Shown: one piece after another, positions 19,150 to 26,798 of the stretch
Layout: the number at the start of each line of letters is the position of its first letter
Position numbering within the stretch: the stretch's first letter is position 1
NCBI RefSeq assembly: GCF_018070325.1
Contig: NZ_JAGPXY010000025.1
Coordinates: forward strand, 1 to 64,000
From: Micromonospora sp. H61
GTDB lineage: Bacteria > Actinomycetota > Actinomycetes > Mycobacteriales > Micromonosporaceae
Reading direction: 5' to 3'
Length of the DNA: 64,000 nucleotides
Notes under the pieces: model-generated
What the model saw: only the letters and a program-made list of their open reading frames with translations
Told to the model about the DNA's origin: nothing
The model's database searches: none
Program-made: the position numbers and the translations under genes

Positions 19150-19317
19150 GTGGCGAAGGCTACCGATGTCCGGCCGAAGATCACTTTGGCGTGTGTGGAG
19201 TGCAAGGAGCGCAACTACATCACGCGCAAGAACCGGCGCAACGACCCCGACCGCATCGAGCTGAAGAAGTTCTGCCCGCGTGACGGTCGGCACACGGTCC
19301 ACCGCGAGACCCGCTGA
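19150..19317 (+). CDS. rpmG: 50S ribosomal protein L33
   Basis: A 55-residue L33 with the family pattern CVECKERNYITRKNRRN and KKFCPRDGRHTVHRETR. The first CxxC of the zinc ribbon is intact but the second is reduced to a single Cys (C-P-R-D), so zinc binding may be weak or lost. GTG at 19150 follows GAGGAAGGCACTCCGCC. Placed before hadA-hadB and trpT as in other actinobacteria. Confidence 0.93.
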   Translation: MAKATDVRPKITLACVECKERNYITRKNRRNDPDRIELKKFCPRDGRHTVHRETR

Positions 19318-19322
19318 CTGCT

Positions 19323-19342
19323 GGCCGGCCTCAGGGCCGGCC
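19323..19342 (+). terminator. Hairpin after rpmG
   Basis: GGCCGGCC repeated on both sides of TCAG forms an 8-bp stem six bases past the rpmG stop, followed by GTTGTCG. Confidence 0.6.
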
Positions 19343-19443
19343 GTTGTCGAAGCTTTCCGATCGCCGATCTGACCGGTTTGGTGCGGCTCCGCCGCCGCCT
19401 ACCGATCAGGTCGGCGATTGGGCTTTCCGTGTAGGTTCGCGGC

Positions 19444-19890
19444 ATGCCTCTGGACCCTTCCTTCGTCGGCCGGACGTATCCGCCGACCGCCCCCTACCAG
19501 GTGGGCCGAGAAAAGATCCGCGAGTTCGCCAGCGCCATCGGCGCCACCGACCCGGCCCACCACGACCCGGAGGCCGCGCGGGCGCTGGGCCACACCGACG
19601 TGGTGGCCCCGCCGACCTTTCCGGTGATCGTGACGATGGCCGCGAGCAGCCAGATCATCGAGGACCCGGCCCTGGGTGTCGACTACAGCCGCCTGGTGCA
19701 CGGCGACCAGCGGTTCGCGTACACCCGGCCGGTGGTCGCCGGCGACGAGCTGGTCTGCACCAACACCATCGAGGACGTCAGCACCAGGGGTGGGCACGGC
19801 TTCCTGACCACGCGCACCGACGTGAGCACCGTCGGCGGGGAACCAGTGGTCGCGGTCTGGGCCAGGTATGTCATTCGCGGGGAGGCGTGA
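19444..19890 (+). CDS. hadA: MaoC-like dehydratase subunit A (HadA-type)
   Basis: A 148-residue hot-dog-fold protein starting MPLDPSFVGRTYPP, with APPTFPVIVTM and HGDQRFAYTRPVVAGDEL typical of the FAS1-like, non-catalytic HadA or HadC partner. It would stabilise the catalytic HadB subunit in a 3-hydroxyacyl-ACP dehydratase. The stop overlaps the ribosome-binding region of the next gene. In mycobacteria the homologues work in FAS-II mycolate synthesis; here the fatty-acid role is inferred. Confidence 0.85.
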   Translation: MPLDPSFVGRTYPPTAPYQVGREKIREFASAIGATDPAHHDPEAARALGHTDVVAPPTFPVIVTMAASSQIIEDPALGVDYSRLVHGDQRFAYTRPVVAGDELVCTNTIEDVSTRGGHGFLTTRTDVSTVGGEPVVAVWARYVIRGEA

Positions 19891-19891
19891 G

Positions 19892-20284
19892 ATGGAGTTG
19901 CCAGCTCAGACGTTTCAGGTGACCCGCGCGGACCTGGTCCGCTACGCCGGCGCCTCGGGCGACTTCAACCCGATCCACTGGAGCGACCGGGTGGCCACCA
20001 AGGTGGGCCTGCCCGGGGTGATCGCCCACGGCATGTTCACCATGGCGCTGGTCGGTCGGGCGGTCACCGAGTGGGCCGGGTCGCCGGACGCGGTGGTCGA
20101 GTACGGCGTGCGTTTCACCCGGCCGGTGGTGGTCCCCGACGATGACCAGGGGACCGAGATCGAGGTGACCGCGCGGGTCCGCGAGGTGACCGAGGACGGT
20201 CTCACCCGACTCGAGGTGACCGCCACCTGCCTGGGTGAGAAGGTGCTGTCGCAGGCGCGGGCGACCATCCGGACGGCACGCTGA
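19892..20284 (+). CDS. hadB: MaoC-like dehydratase subunit B (HadB-type, catalytic)
   Basis: A 130-residue (R)-specific hydratase domain. The catalytic Asp24 and His29 are visible in ASGDFNPIHWSD, followed by GLPGVIAHGMFTMALVGRAV. ATG at 19892 is preceded by GGGGAGG with a six-base spacer and starts one base after the hadA stop, so the two are coupled. Only an A-B pair is present; the third HadC subunit of mycobacteria is absent. Confidence 0.88.
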   Translation: MELPAQTFQVTRADLVRYAGASGDFNPIHWSDRVATKVGLPGVIAHGMFTMALVGRAVTEWAGSPDAVVEYGVRFTRPVVVPDDDQGTEIEVTARVREVTEDGLTRLEVTATCLGEKVLSQARATIRTAR

Positions 20285-20291
20285 ATCGAGC

Positions 20292-20307
20292 CCGCCACGC
20301 GTGGCGG
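20292..20307 (+). terminator. Palindrome after hadB
   Basis: A perfect 16-base palindrome (CCGCCACG and its complement) begins seven bases after the hadB stop. Possible weak terminator. Confidence 0.4.
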
Positions 20308-20316
20308 AGAGACCGG

Positions 20317-20346
20317 TTGGGAAAGTCGGGCGGCTACCCGTACACT
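20317..20346 (+). promoter_or_regulatory. Promoter of tRNA-Trp (and probably secE-nusG)
   Basis: TTGGGA at 20317-20322 and TACACT at 20341-20346, spacer 18 bases, upstream of tRNA-Trp. Confidence 0.55.
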
Positions 20347-20413
20347 GGTCCGCCGTGGGGCAAGTGACCCCTGCTCGGTCGTCTGTGGCCGGGTGGGGCG
20401 AGTGTTGCCACAT

Positions 20414-20486
<73 letters not shown>

Positions 20487-20699
20487 CGCCTCAGGCCTGA
20501 CCGTTCCCGTGGGTCGCGCCGCCACTTGGCGGCGTCCGGCCCGTGGTGGTGGCATCGGCGGGGTGGCTCCGAGGCAATCGGGGCCCTCCGGGTGATCCAC
20601 CGGCCGCGGCCCGTCGCGGGACGGTTGGGTCCGGCCGGCGTGACCAGCGCCGCGTACGCCACTCGGCGTGCGACCCCAGATTCCGCGACGGAGGGCGAA

Positions 20700-21089
20700 G
20701 TGGCCGACAACAAGCGGCGCGACGACGACGGCGACGATCGTCTGGACGACGAGATCGTCGACGACGTGGCCGACGACGACGCCTCCGGCGCGGACGAGCC
20801 GGTTTCCCGGGGAGGCACCGCCACGCGGTCGCGTGCCCGGGCGGAGTCGGCGGACAGCCGGCCGACCACGCGGTCGGAAACGGGTCGGGTGGGCGTCTTC
20901 GGCCGCATCGCCCGGTTCTTCCGCGAGGTCGTAGCTGAACTGCGTAAGGTCATCTGGCCGACCCGCAAGGAGTTGCTGACCTACACCGCCGTGGTGGTGG
21001 CGTTCGTCGCGGTGATGCTGACGATCGTGGGTGTGCTGGACTTCGGCTTCGCCAAGGTCGTGTTGTTTGTCTTTGGCAACTCGGACTGA
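20700..21089 (+). CDS. secE: Preprotein translocase subunit SecE
   Basis: A 129-residue SecE. The conserved C-terminal part FFREVVAELRKVIWPTRKELL is followed by a single transmembrane helix (about residues 93-118). Residues 1-65 are an acidic, Asp-rich extension usual for actinobacteria but absent from the short Gram-positive SecE. GTG at 20700 has GGAGGG just upstream; the longer frame back to 20526 has no ribosome site. It forms the SecYEG channel with secY at 50908. Confidence 0.92.
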   Translation: MADNKRRDDDGDDRLDDEIVDDVADDDASGADEPVSRGGTATRSRARAESADSRPTTRSETGRVGVFGRIARFFREVVAELRKVIWPTRKELLTYTAVVVAFVAVMLTIVGVLDFGFAKVVLFVFGNSD

Positions 21090-21127
21090 CCGGCTGCCTC
21101 CAGCCATAGTGACGGAAGTGAGCGAGC

Positions 21128-21850
21128 GTGCCTGAGTACGACGAGACCGCCGGACCGGTGGACGAGCAGTCCACGGTCGCGACGGCGGCTGGTGACGAGT
21201 CGGTCGAGGCCGCCAGCGAGCCGGAGTTCCCTACTACCGAGCCCGCACCGGACGAGGACTACGACCCTGTCGCGGAGCTGAGGCAGAAGCTGCGCTACGC
21301 GCCGGGTGACTGGTACGTGGTGCACTCGTACGCCGGCTACGAGAACAAGGTCAAGACCAACCTCGAGACCCGGATCACGAGCCTCGACATGGAGGAGTTC
21401 ATCTACCAGGTCGAGGTGCCGACCCGGGAAGAGGTCGAGGTCAAGAACGGTAAGCGTTCGCAGATCCAGGCCAAGGTCTTCCCGGGTTACATCCTGGTCC
21501 GGATGGAGCTGACCGCCGAGTCCTACTCCTGTGTCCGGAACACCCCGGGTGTGACCGGCTTCGTCGGCGCGACCGACCGGGCAGACCGGCCTGCTCCGCT
21601 CTCGCTCGACGAGGTGCTGAAGTGGCTGGCGCCGGCTGTCGAGACCGAGCAGAAGAAGTCGAAGCCGGAGATCAAGGTCCTCGACTTCGAGGTGGGCGAT
21701 TCCGTCACCGTCACCGACGGCGCGTTCGCGTCGCTGCCGGCCACGATCAGCGAGATCAACGCCGACCAGCAGAAGCTCAAGGTGCTGGTGTCGATCTTCG
21801 GTCGTGAGACTCCGGTGGAGCTCAACTTCAACCAGGTCGCCAAGATCTGA
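21128..21850 (+). CDS. nusG: Transcription termination/antitermination factor NusG
   Basis: A 240-residue NusG. About 60 acidic N-terminal residues precede the NGN domain (WYVVHSYAGYENKVKTNL to about residue 170). The KOW domain follows (VGDSVTVTDGAFASLPATISEIN) and the protein ends ELNFNQVAKI. NusG binds RNA polymerase and can couple it to the ribosome or to Rho. GTG start at 21128; follows secE by 38 bases. Confidence 0.95.
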   Translation: MPEYDETAGPVDEQSTVATAAGDESVEAASEPEFPTTEPAPDEDYDPVAELRQKLRYAPGDWYVVHSYAGYENKVKTNLETRITSLDMEEFIYQVEVPTREEVEVKNGKRSQIQAKVFPGYILVRMELTAESYSCVRNTPGVTGFVGATDRADRPAPLSLDEVLKWLAPAVETEQKKSKPEIKVLDFEVGDSVTVTDGAFASLPATISEINADQQKLKVLVSIFGRETPVELNFNQVAKI

Positions 21851-21855
21851 TTGGT

Positions 21856-21886
21856 CGTCGGCGGCGGGCCCGGCCCGCCGCCGACG
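21856..21886 (+). terminator. GC-rich hairpin after nusG
   Basis: CGTCGGCGGCGGGCC and its complement form a nearly continuous 15-base inverted repeat five bases after the nusG stop. Confidence 0.65.
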
Positions 21887-21940
21887 TCGGCGTACGCGCT
21901 CTCGCTCGACCTCGGCGGACGAGTGGGCTGCGGCCTGCGC

Positions 21941-21946
21941 TACTCT
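21941..21946 (+). promoter_or_regulatory. Possible -10 element for rplK-rplA
   Basis: TACTCT at 21941 after the nusG hairpin and 91 bases before rplK resembles other -10 boxes in the window. No good -35 is visible at 17 or 18 bases. Confidence 0.35.
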
Positions 21947-22036
21947 TGAATGTCGCCGCTGTCGCACCGCGCTGACCGTGCGCGCCCGAGGGCGGCGACA
22001 GCCGCATTTTCCCAGCTCCAAGCCCCAGGAAGTGAC

Positions 22037-22468
22037 ATGCCTCCGAAGAAGAAGCTCGTCAAGACGTTCACGCTTCAGTTGCCGGCGGGCCAGGCCACGC
22101 CGGCGCCGCCGGTCGGCCCCGCGCTCGGCCAGCACGGCGTGAACATCATGGAGTTCTGCAAGTCCTACAACGCGCAGACCGAGTCTCAGCGGGGCGACAT
22201 CGTCCCCGCCGAGATCAGCGTGTTCGAGGACCGGTCCTTCACGTTCGTGCTGAAGACCCCGCCCGCTGCCCGGCTGCTGATCAAGGCTGCCGGTGTGCAG
22301 AAGGGTTCGGGTGTTCCGCAGTCCGAGAAGGTCGGCTCGGTCAGCCGCGCCCAGCTGCGTGAGATCGCCGAGAAGAAGATGGCCGACCTCAACGCCAACG
22401 ACATCGCCCAGGCCGAGAAGATCATCGCCGGCACCGCCCGGTCGATGGGCATCACCGTCAACGACTGA
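22037..22468 (+). CDS. rplK: 50S ribosomal protein L11
   Basis: A 143-residue L11 containing the N-terminal PPVGPALGQHGVNIMEFCK motif and the rRNA-binding C-terminal domain ending ARSMGITV. It forms the GTPase-associated centre, the thiopeptide target. ATG at 22037 with AGGAAGTG upstream. Co-directional with rplA 78 bases on. Confidence 0.96.
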   Translation: MPPKKKLVKTFTLQLPAGQATPAPPVGPALGQHGVNIMEFCKSYNAQTESQRGDIVPAEISVFEDRSFTFVLKTPPAARLLIKAAGVQKGSGVPQSEKVGSVSRAQLREIAEKKMADLNANDIAQAEKIIAGTARSMGITVND

Positions 22469-22546
22469 CGTAGGCCCCGGCCTTCGATCCGACCGTGGGA
22501 GGGCTCGCGCCGAGCGGCCCGCCAGAGACCACAGGAGTAATCAGCA

Positions 22547-23263
22547 ATGCAGCGCAGCAAGAGCTACCGCAAGGCCGCCGATGTCATCGACCGGTCGAAG
22601 CTCTACACCCCCACCGAGGCCGTGAAGCTGGCCAAGGAGACCACCAACGTCAAGTTCGACGCCACGGTCGAGGTCGCCATGCGCCTCGGCGTCGACCCCC
22701 GCAAGGCGGACCAAATGGTCCGCGGCGTGGTCAACCTGCCGCACGGCACCGGTAAGACCGCCCGCGTGATCGTGTTCGCCAGCGGCGCGAAGGCCGAAGA
22801 GGCCGCCGCCGCGGGTGCGGACGAGGTGGGCACCGATGAGCTGGTCGCCCGCATCCAGGGTGGTTGGCTCGACTTCGACGCGGCGATCGCCACGCCGGAC
22901 CAGATGGCCAAGATCGGCCGGATCGCGCGGATCCTGGGCCCGCGCGGTCTCATGCCGAACCCGAAGACCGGCACGGTGACCATGGACGTCACCAAGGCGG
23001 TGCAGGACATCAAGGGCGGCAAGATCACCTTCCGGGTGGACAAGCACTCCAACCTGCACCTGATCATCGGCAAGGCCTCCTTCACGGAGACCCAGCTGGT
23101 GGACAACTACGCTGCGGTGCTCGACGAGGTGCTGCGTGCCAAGCCGTCCGCGGCCAAGGGCAAGTACCTCCGCAAGGTCATCCTGACCACCACGATGGGC
23201 CCGGGCGTCCCGGTCGACCCGAATCTGGTGAAGAACCTTCGGGAGGACCAGGCCGACGCCTGA
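22547..23263 (+). CDS. rplA: 50S ribosomal protein L1
   Basis: A 238-residue L1 with the family motif VRGVVNLPHGTGKT and the domain II sequence LGPRGLMPNPKTGTVT. L1 forms the mobile L1 stalk and in many bacteria represses its own L11-L1 mRNA. ATG at 22547 follows CAGGAGTAATCAGCA. A long hairpin follows the stop. Confidence 0.96.
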   Translation: MQRSKSYRKAADVIDRSKLYTPTEAVKLAKETTNVKFDATVEVAMRLGVDPRKADQMVRGVVNLPHGTGKTARVIVFASGAKAEEAAAAGADEVGTDELVARIQGGWLDFDAAIATPDQMAKIGRIARILGPRGLMPNPKTGTVTMDVTKAVQDIKGGKITFRVDKHSNLHLIIGKASFTETQLVDNYAAVLDEVLRAKPSAAKGKYLRKVILTTTMGPGVPVDPNLVKNLREDQADA

Positions 23264-23278
23264 GTCGACAGATCGCTC

Positions 23279-23316
23279 CGCCGGGGCGCCGCCACGACAG
23301 TGGCGGCGCCCCGGCG
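23279..23316 (+). terminator. Terminator after rplA
   Basis: A 17-bp uninterrupted stem (23279-23295 with 23300-23316) closes a GACA loop 15 bases past the rplA stop. Confidence 0.8.
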
Positions 23317-23343
23317 CGTTCCAGGTGTGGCAGGCTCGACGCC

Positions 23344-24216
23344 ATGCGCCTGGAGAACGTCTGGTTGCGGTACCACCGGCGCGGGCCGTGGGTGCTGCAA
23401 GGCATCGACGTGCGGATCGGTCCCGGCGAGGTGGCGATCGTGCTGGGCCGCAACGGGGTGGGCAAGTCGACACTGCTCCAGGTGGCCGCGGGGGTCCTCC
23501 GCCCGGGCCGGGGCCGGGTCACCGACCGGCCGGCGCGGGTGGGCTGGGTGCCGGAGCGTTTCCCCACGGACCAACCGTTCACGGTGGCCCGCTATCTGAC
23601 CGGGATGGCCCGGGTGGCGGGTCTGGGCAGGGCTGCGGCCGACGAGGCCGTGACCTCCTGGACGGACCGGCTCGGGCTGTCCGCCTTCCGCTCGGTCCGG
23701 CTGCCGGAGCTGTCCAAGGGCACCGCGCAGAAGGTCGGCCTGGCCCAGGCGCTGCTGCGCCCACCGGGCCTGCTGGTGCTCGACGAGCCGTGGGAGGGGC
23801 TGGACGCCGCCACCCGAGAGTTGGTGCCCGAGCTGATCGCCGAGGTGCTCGCCGCCGACGGGTCCGTCCTGGTCAGCGACCACCGCGGCGAGACGGTCCG
23901 GCTCCCGGCCGCGCGCCGCTGGTTGGTGGCCGACGGCTCGCTCTCCGAGGAGACGTCGTCGCCGGACGAGACGATCGCGGTGGTCGAGGTAGCGGTGCCG
24001 GCCGCGCGGGTTGCCGGCACCGTCGCCCGGGTGCGCGCCGAGGGCCACCACGTGCTGCGGGTACGCTCCGACGCCTCCACCGCCGCGTCCCAGGCCCTAC
24101 CCGTCGAGCCGCTCCGACCCGCCGAGCCGTCGCTGAAGATGGCCGGGGAGGTGACAGCGGAGCAGCCGGAGGCCGCTGACGCCGCTGTCGAGTCGGCAGC
24201 GGGGGAGACCCGGTGA
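23344..24216 (+). CDS. ABC transporter ATP-binding protein
   Basis: A 290-residue ATPase. Walker A GRNGVGKST lies at residues 35-43 and Walker B LLVLDEP near residue 142. The signature motif is LSKGTAQK instead of LSGGQ, a form seen in exporters of the ABC-2 type. An H-loop is seen as VLVSDHRGE. The last 40 residues are a Glu/Ala-rich linker. The stop overlaps the start of the membrane partner. Substrate unknown. Confidence 0.85.
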   Translation: MRLENVWLRYHRRGPWVLQGIDVRIGPGEVAIVLGRNGVGKSTLLQVAAGVLRPGRGRVTDRPARVGWVPERFPTDQPFTVARYLTGMARVAGLGRAAADEAVTSWTDRLGLSAFRSVRLPELSKGTAQKVGLAQALLRPPGLLVLDEPWEGLDAATRELVPELIAEVLAADGSVLVSDHRGETVRLPAARRWLVADGSLSEETSSPDETIAVVEVAVPAARVAGTVARVRAEGHHVLRVRSDASTAASQALPVEPLRPAEPSLKMAGEVTAEQPEAADAAVESAAGETR

Positions 24217-24902
24217 GCGCCCTGGTCCGGATGCGGTTGGCCGGTTTACTGCGAACTGGCCGGGCGTTGGCGCCGTTGCTCGCCGGCCTGATCACGCTCG
24301 GCACCCTCTACGGCGGTGGCCGAGCCCAGCCGGCGGAGGCGTACGGGGTCTCCGCGGTCGTGCTCTTTCCGGTGCTCGCCTGGCAGACCAAGATCCTGTT
24401 GGACGTCGAGCCGGACGTGCAGCGTCGACTGGCGCAGGTGACGGTCGGAGTGGCCCGTGAGCGGTTGGCCGGGCTGCTCGCCGCCGCGGTGGCGGCGCTG
24501 GCGACGGTGACCGTCGCGCTGCTCTTTCCGTGGCTGGTCGGCGGGGTGTCCGGCCCGGTCGACCCGGGGGACCGGTCGATTCCGGTCGGGCTGGCGCTGG
24601 GATTGTGGGCGCACGTGCTGGTCGTACCCGCTGCGGTTGCTCTTGGGGCGCTGGCCAGCCGGGCGTCGGTGGGCGGCGCCGGGTACGGCGTCGCGGTGTT
24701 GGCCCTCGGCGGGGTCGGCGCGGTGGTGTTCGGCCTGACCGGCTCGGTCGCCCCCTGGCTGGCACCGCCGATCATGGCGGCCGCTCGCACCACCGCCGGC
24801 GACGCCGCCGCGCTGACAGTGCTGGGGCTGAGCGGGTGGGCGTTGGCCTGGAGCGCCGCTGTCGTCGGCGGCTACCTGTGGCGTCGGCGGGCCCAGGGCT
24901 GA
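24213..24902 (+). CDS. ABC transporter membrane subunit
   Basis: A 229-residue protein with about six hydrophobic segments and no soluble domain; it is coupled to the preceding ATPase by a GTGA overlap and is therefore its likely permease. It resembles ABC-2 type small permeases only in topology. The pair separates rplA from rplJ and has its own unit between two terminator or promoter regions. Confidence 0.7.
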   Translation: MSALVRMRLAGLLRTGRALAPLLAGLITLGTLYGGGRAQPAEAYGVSAVVLFPVLAWQTKILLDVEPDVQRRLAQVTVGVARERLAGLLAAAVAALATVTVALLFPWLVGGVSGPVDPGDRSIPVGLALGLWAHVLVVPAAVALGALASRASVGGAGYGVAVLALGGVGAVVFGLTGSVAPWLAPPIMAAARTTAGDAAALTVLGLSGWALAWSAAVVGGYLWRRRAQG

Positions 24903-24941
24903 CCGGCACTGGCGTGGGTGACGCGGCTCACCGGGCGCGAT

Positions 24942-24970
24942 TTGGCGCTGCTGGTCGGGGCGCGTACTCT
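24942..24970 (+). promoter_or_regulatory. Promoter of rplJ-rplL
   Basis: TTGGCG at 24942-24947 and TACTCT at 24965-24970 with a 17-base spacer. Confidence 0.65.
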
Positions 24971-24977
24971 TCAACCG

Positions 24978-25164
24978 TCATCCGTGTTCTCATGGATGAG
25001 GAACCACCCAGAGACCGCTGGTCACCGTGTTTCGGCACGGTCGAAGGTCCCGCGACAACGGGCGACCCGCGTAGGGCGGCAAGCGTAACTCGGCAGTGAG
25101 CATGGTCCGCCGACCATGACGATCCGCCGGCCCTCGCCCCGTGCGCCCTGCGCCGGGGCTTTTT
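24978..25164 (+). promoter_or_regulatory. L10-type ribosomal leader with attenuator
   Basis: About 190 bases between the promoter and rplJ form several stems (for example the CACCGTG/CACGGT pair near 25026-25042). They end in GCCCCG (25136-25141) pairing with CGGGGC (25154-25159) followed by TTTTT. The layout matches L10 leaders, in which the L10-L12 complex binds the mRNA and shuts down its own operon. Identity with the known family is by position and layout, not by alignment. Confidence 0.6.
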
Positions 25165-25242
25165 CGTTGTCGCGCTGCCTCCGCCCCCGTTCCGGCTTCG
25201 GCCGAGACGGGGACCAGCCTCGAGTAACGAGAGAGGAGGGAC

Positions 25243-25788
25243 ATGGCGGACAAGCCGATCCGGGCCGACAAGGCCACGGCCGTCGCTGAGCTGACCGAGA
25301 GCTTCCGCAGCTCGGGCGCCACCGTGCTGACCGAGTACCGCGGTCTGACGGTTTCCCAGCTCACCCAGCTTCGGCGCTCGCTCGGCGCCGATACCAGCTA
25401 CACGGTCGCGAAGAACACGCTGGCCAAGCGTGCTGCGACGGACGCGGGCATCACCGGCCTCGACGAGCTGTTCACCGGTCCTACCGCGCTGACTTTCGTT
25501 TCGGGCGACGTCGTCGAGGCGGCGAAGGGGCTTCGCGACTTCGCGAAGGCCAACCCGAAGCTCGTCATCAAGGGCGGTGTCTTCGAGGGCAAGGCCATCA
25601 CCGCGGCCGAGGTCACGAAGCTCGCCGACCTTGAGTCCCGCGAGGTGCTGCTGGCCAAGCTGGCCGGCGCGATGAAGGGCAACCTGAGCAAGGCCGCGGC
25701 CCTGTTCCAGGCCCCGCTGTCGAAGACCGCCCGTCTGGCGGCTGCACTGCAGGACAAGCGCGAGAAGGAGGGCGCCGAGGCGGCCTGA
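25243..25788 (+). CDS. rplJ: 50S ribosomal protein L10
   Basis: A 181-residue L10 starting MADKPIRADKATAVAELTE, with EYRGLTVSQLTQLRR and the C-terminal helix that holds L7/L12 dimers. ATG at 25243 has GAGAGGAGG upstream. Translation is probably controlled through the leader RNA ahead of it. Confidence 0.96.
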   Translation: MADKPIRADKATAVAELTESFRSSGATVLTEYRGLTVSQLTQLRRSLGADTSYTVAKNTLAKRAATDAGITGLDELFTGPTALTFVSGDVVEAAKGLRDFAKANPKLVIKGGVFEGKAITAAEVTKLADLESREVLLAKLAGAMKGNLSKAAALFQAPLSKTARLAAALQDKREKEGAEAA

Positions 25789-25842
25789 GGCCCCCACGGC
25801 GCACCAGTTCTTACTTAACAGAATCAGGAAAGGACGCCAGAT

Positions 25843-26229
25843 ATGGCGAAGCTCAGCACCGACGAGCTGCTCGACGCGTTCAAGGAGATGACGCTGATCG
25901 AGCTCTCTGAGTTCGTGAAGCAGTTCGAGACGACCTTCGAGGTCACCGCTGCCGCTCCGGTCGCGATCGCCCAGGGTGGTGGCGGCGGCGCCGCTGCGGC
26001 CGAGGCCGAGCCGGAGCAGGACGAGTTCGACGTCATCCTCGAGGCTGACGGTGGCAAGAAGATCCAGGTCATCAAGGTCGTGCGTGAGCTGACCGGCCTG
26101 GGCCTCAAGGAGGCCAAGGACGCGGTCGAGTCCGCGCCGAAGGCCATCCTGGAGAAGGTCAACAAGGAGACCGCCGACAAGGCGAAGGCCAAGCTCGAGG
26201 GTGAGGGCGCCAAGGTCACCCTCAAGTGA
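25843..26229 (+). CDS. rplL: 50S ribosomal protein L7/L12
   Basis: A 128-residue L7/L12 with an N-terminal dimerisation helix, a Gly/Ala hinge (GGGGGAAAAEAEPEQ) and the C-terminal factor-binding domain KKIQVIKVVRELTGLGLKEAKDAV. ATG at 25843 follows AGGAAAGGA. A strong intrinsic terminator follows. Confidence 0.97.
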   Translation: MAKLSTDELLDAFKEMTLIELSEFVKQFETTFEVTAAAPVAIAQGGGGGAAAAEAEPEQDEFDVILEADGGKKIQVIKVVRELTGLGLKEAKDAVESAPKAILEKVNKETADKAKAKLEGEGAKVTLK

Positions 26230-26283
26230 CCTGACGTTCCACCAACGCGTACCCGGCTCGTGAGCTGGGACACCATCGCGTAG

Positions 26284-26324
26284 CGGCGGGCGGTGATCCG
26301 ACACGGATCACCGCCCGCCGTTTT
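26284..26324 (+). terminator. Intrinsic terminator after rplL
   Basis: A perfect 17-bp stem (26284-26300 with 26304-26320), loop ACA, then TTTT. It separates rplJL from rpoBC. Confidence 0.88.
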
Positions 26325-26798
26325 GGTGGATCTGGCTGCGACCGGTCCTGAGCTGGGCGCCGACCATGGGTACCCTTGACCCGAACGAGCGTGGCGGGTC
26401 GCCCTCCAGTGGGAAACAGGGGACAACCCGGATACCGGCCCTTGACGCGGCCCGGGGCTGCCAGGCACGCTGACACCAGCAAGACACCGCGCTTGCGACG
26501 GCCACGACGTGGGTATGACAGCGACGGCACCATCAGCCGCTGTAACCCGAGCGGCCCAGTGGGGAGTTGCGTTCTGAGCGGCCCGGCAGACCCCGGTTGA
26601 CGGGGGCCGAGGCGCGCTCCGCAAACAACCTGCGGGGTGGGCTGGACAGCGGTTAGCCTCTCGGCTACACTGCTAGTTTGCGCTGCCTTCCGACTTGACC
26701 CCTGCTCGGAAATGTCCGTTTACGGATATTTCTGGTGGGGTCATTGGAGTGCACGCGTACCAGCCGTTCTGCAGCACCGGTCCTCGGAAGGACGCATC
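26325..26798 (+). promoter_or_regulatory. rpoB upstream region and leader
   Basis: 474 bases without a supported gene. The best promoter is TGGACA (26643-26648) with a 17-base spacer to TACACT (26666-26671). The leader that follows contains a 10-bp hairpin (26709-26718 with 26723-26732, loop TTTA) 67 bases before the start codon. The region before 26640 shows only weak promoter-like boxes. Confidence 0.6.
26643..26671 (+). promoter_or_regulatory. Promoter of rpoB-rpoC
   Basis: TGGACA, 17 bases, TACACT. Spacing is ideal and it is the closest good match to the gene. Confidence 0.65.

Noticed and set aside
20526..20699. An N-terminal extension of SecE by 58 residues
   Set aside because: GTG at 20700 has a good ribosome site and the extra part is not SecE-like.
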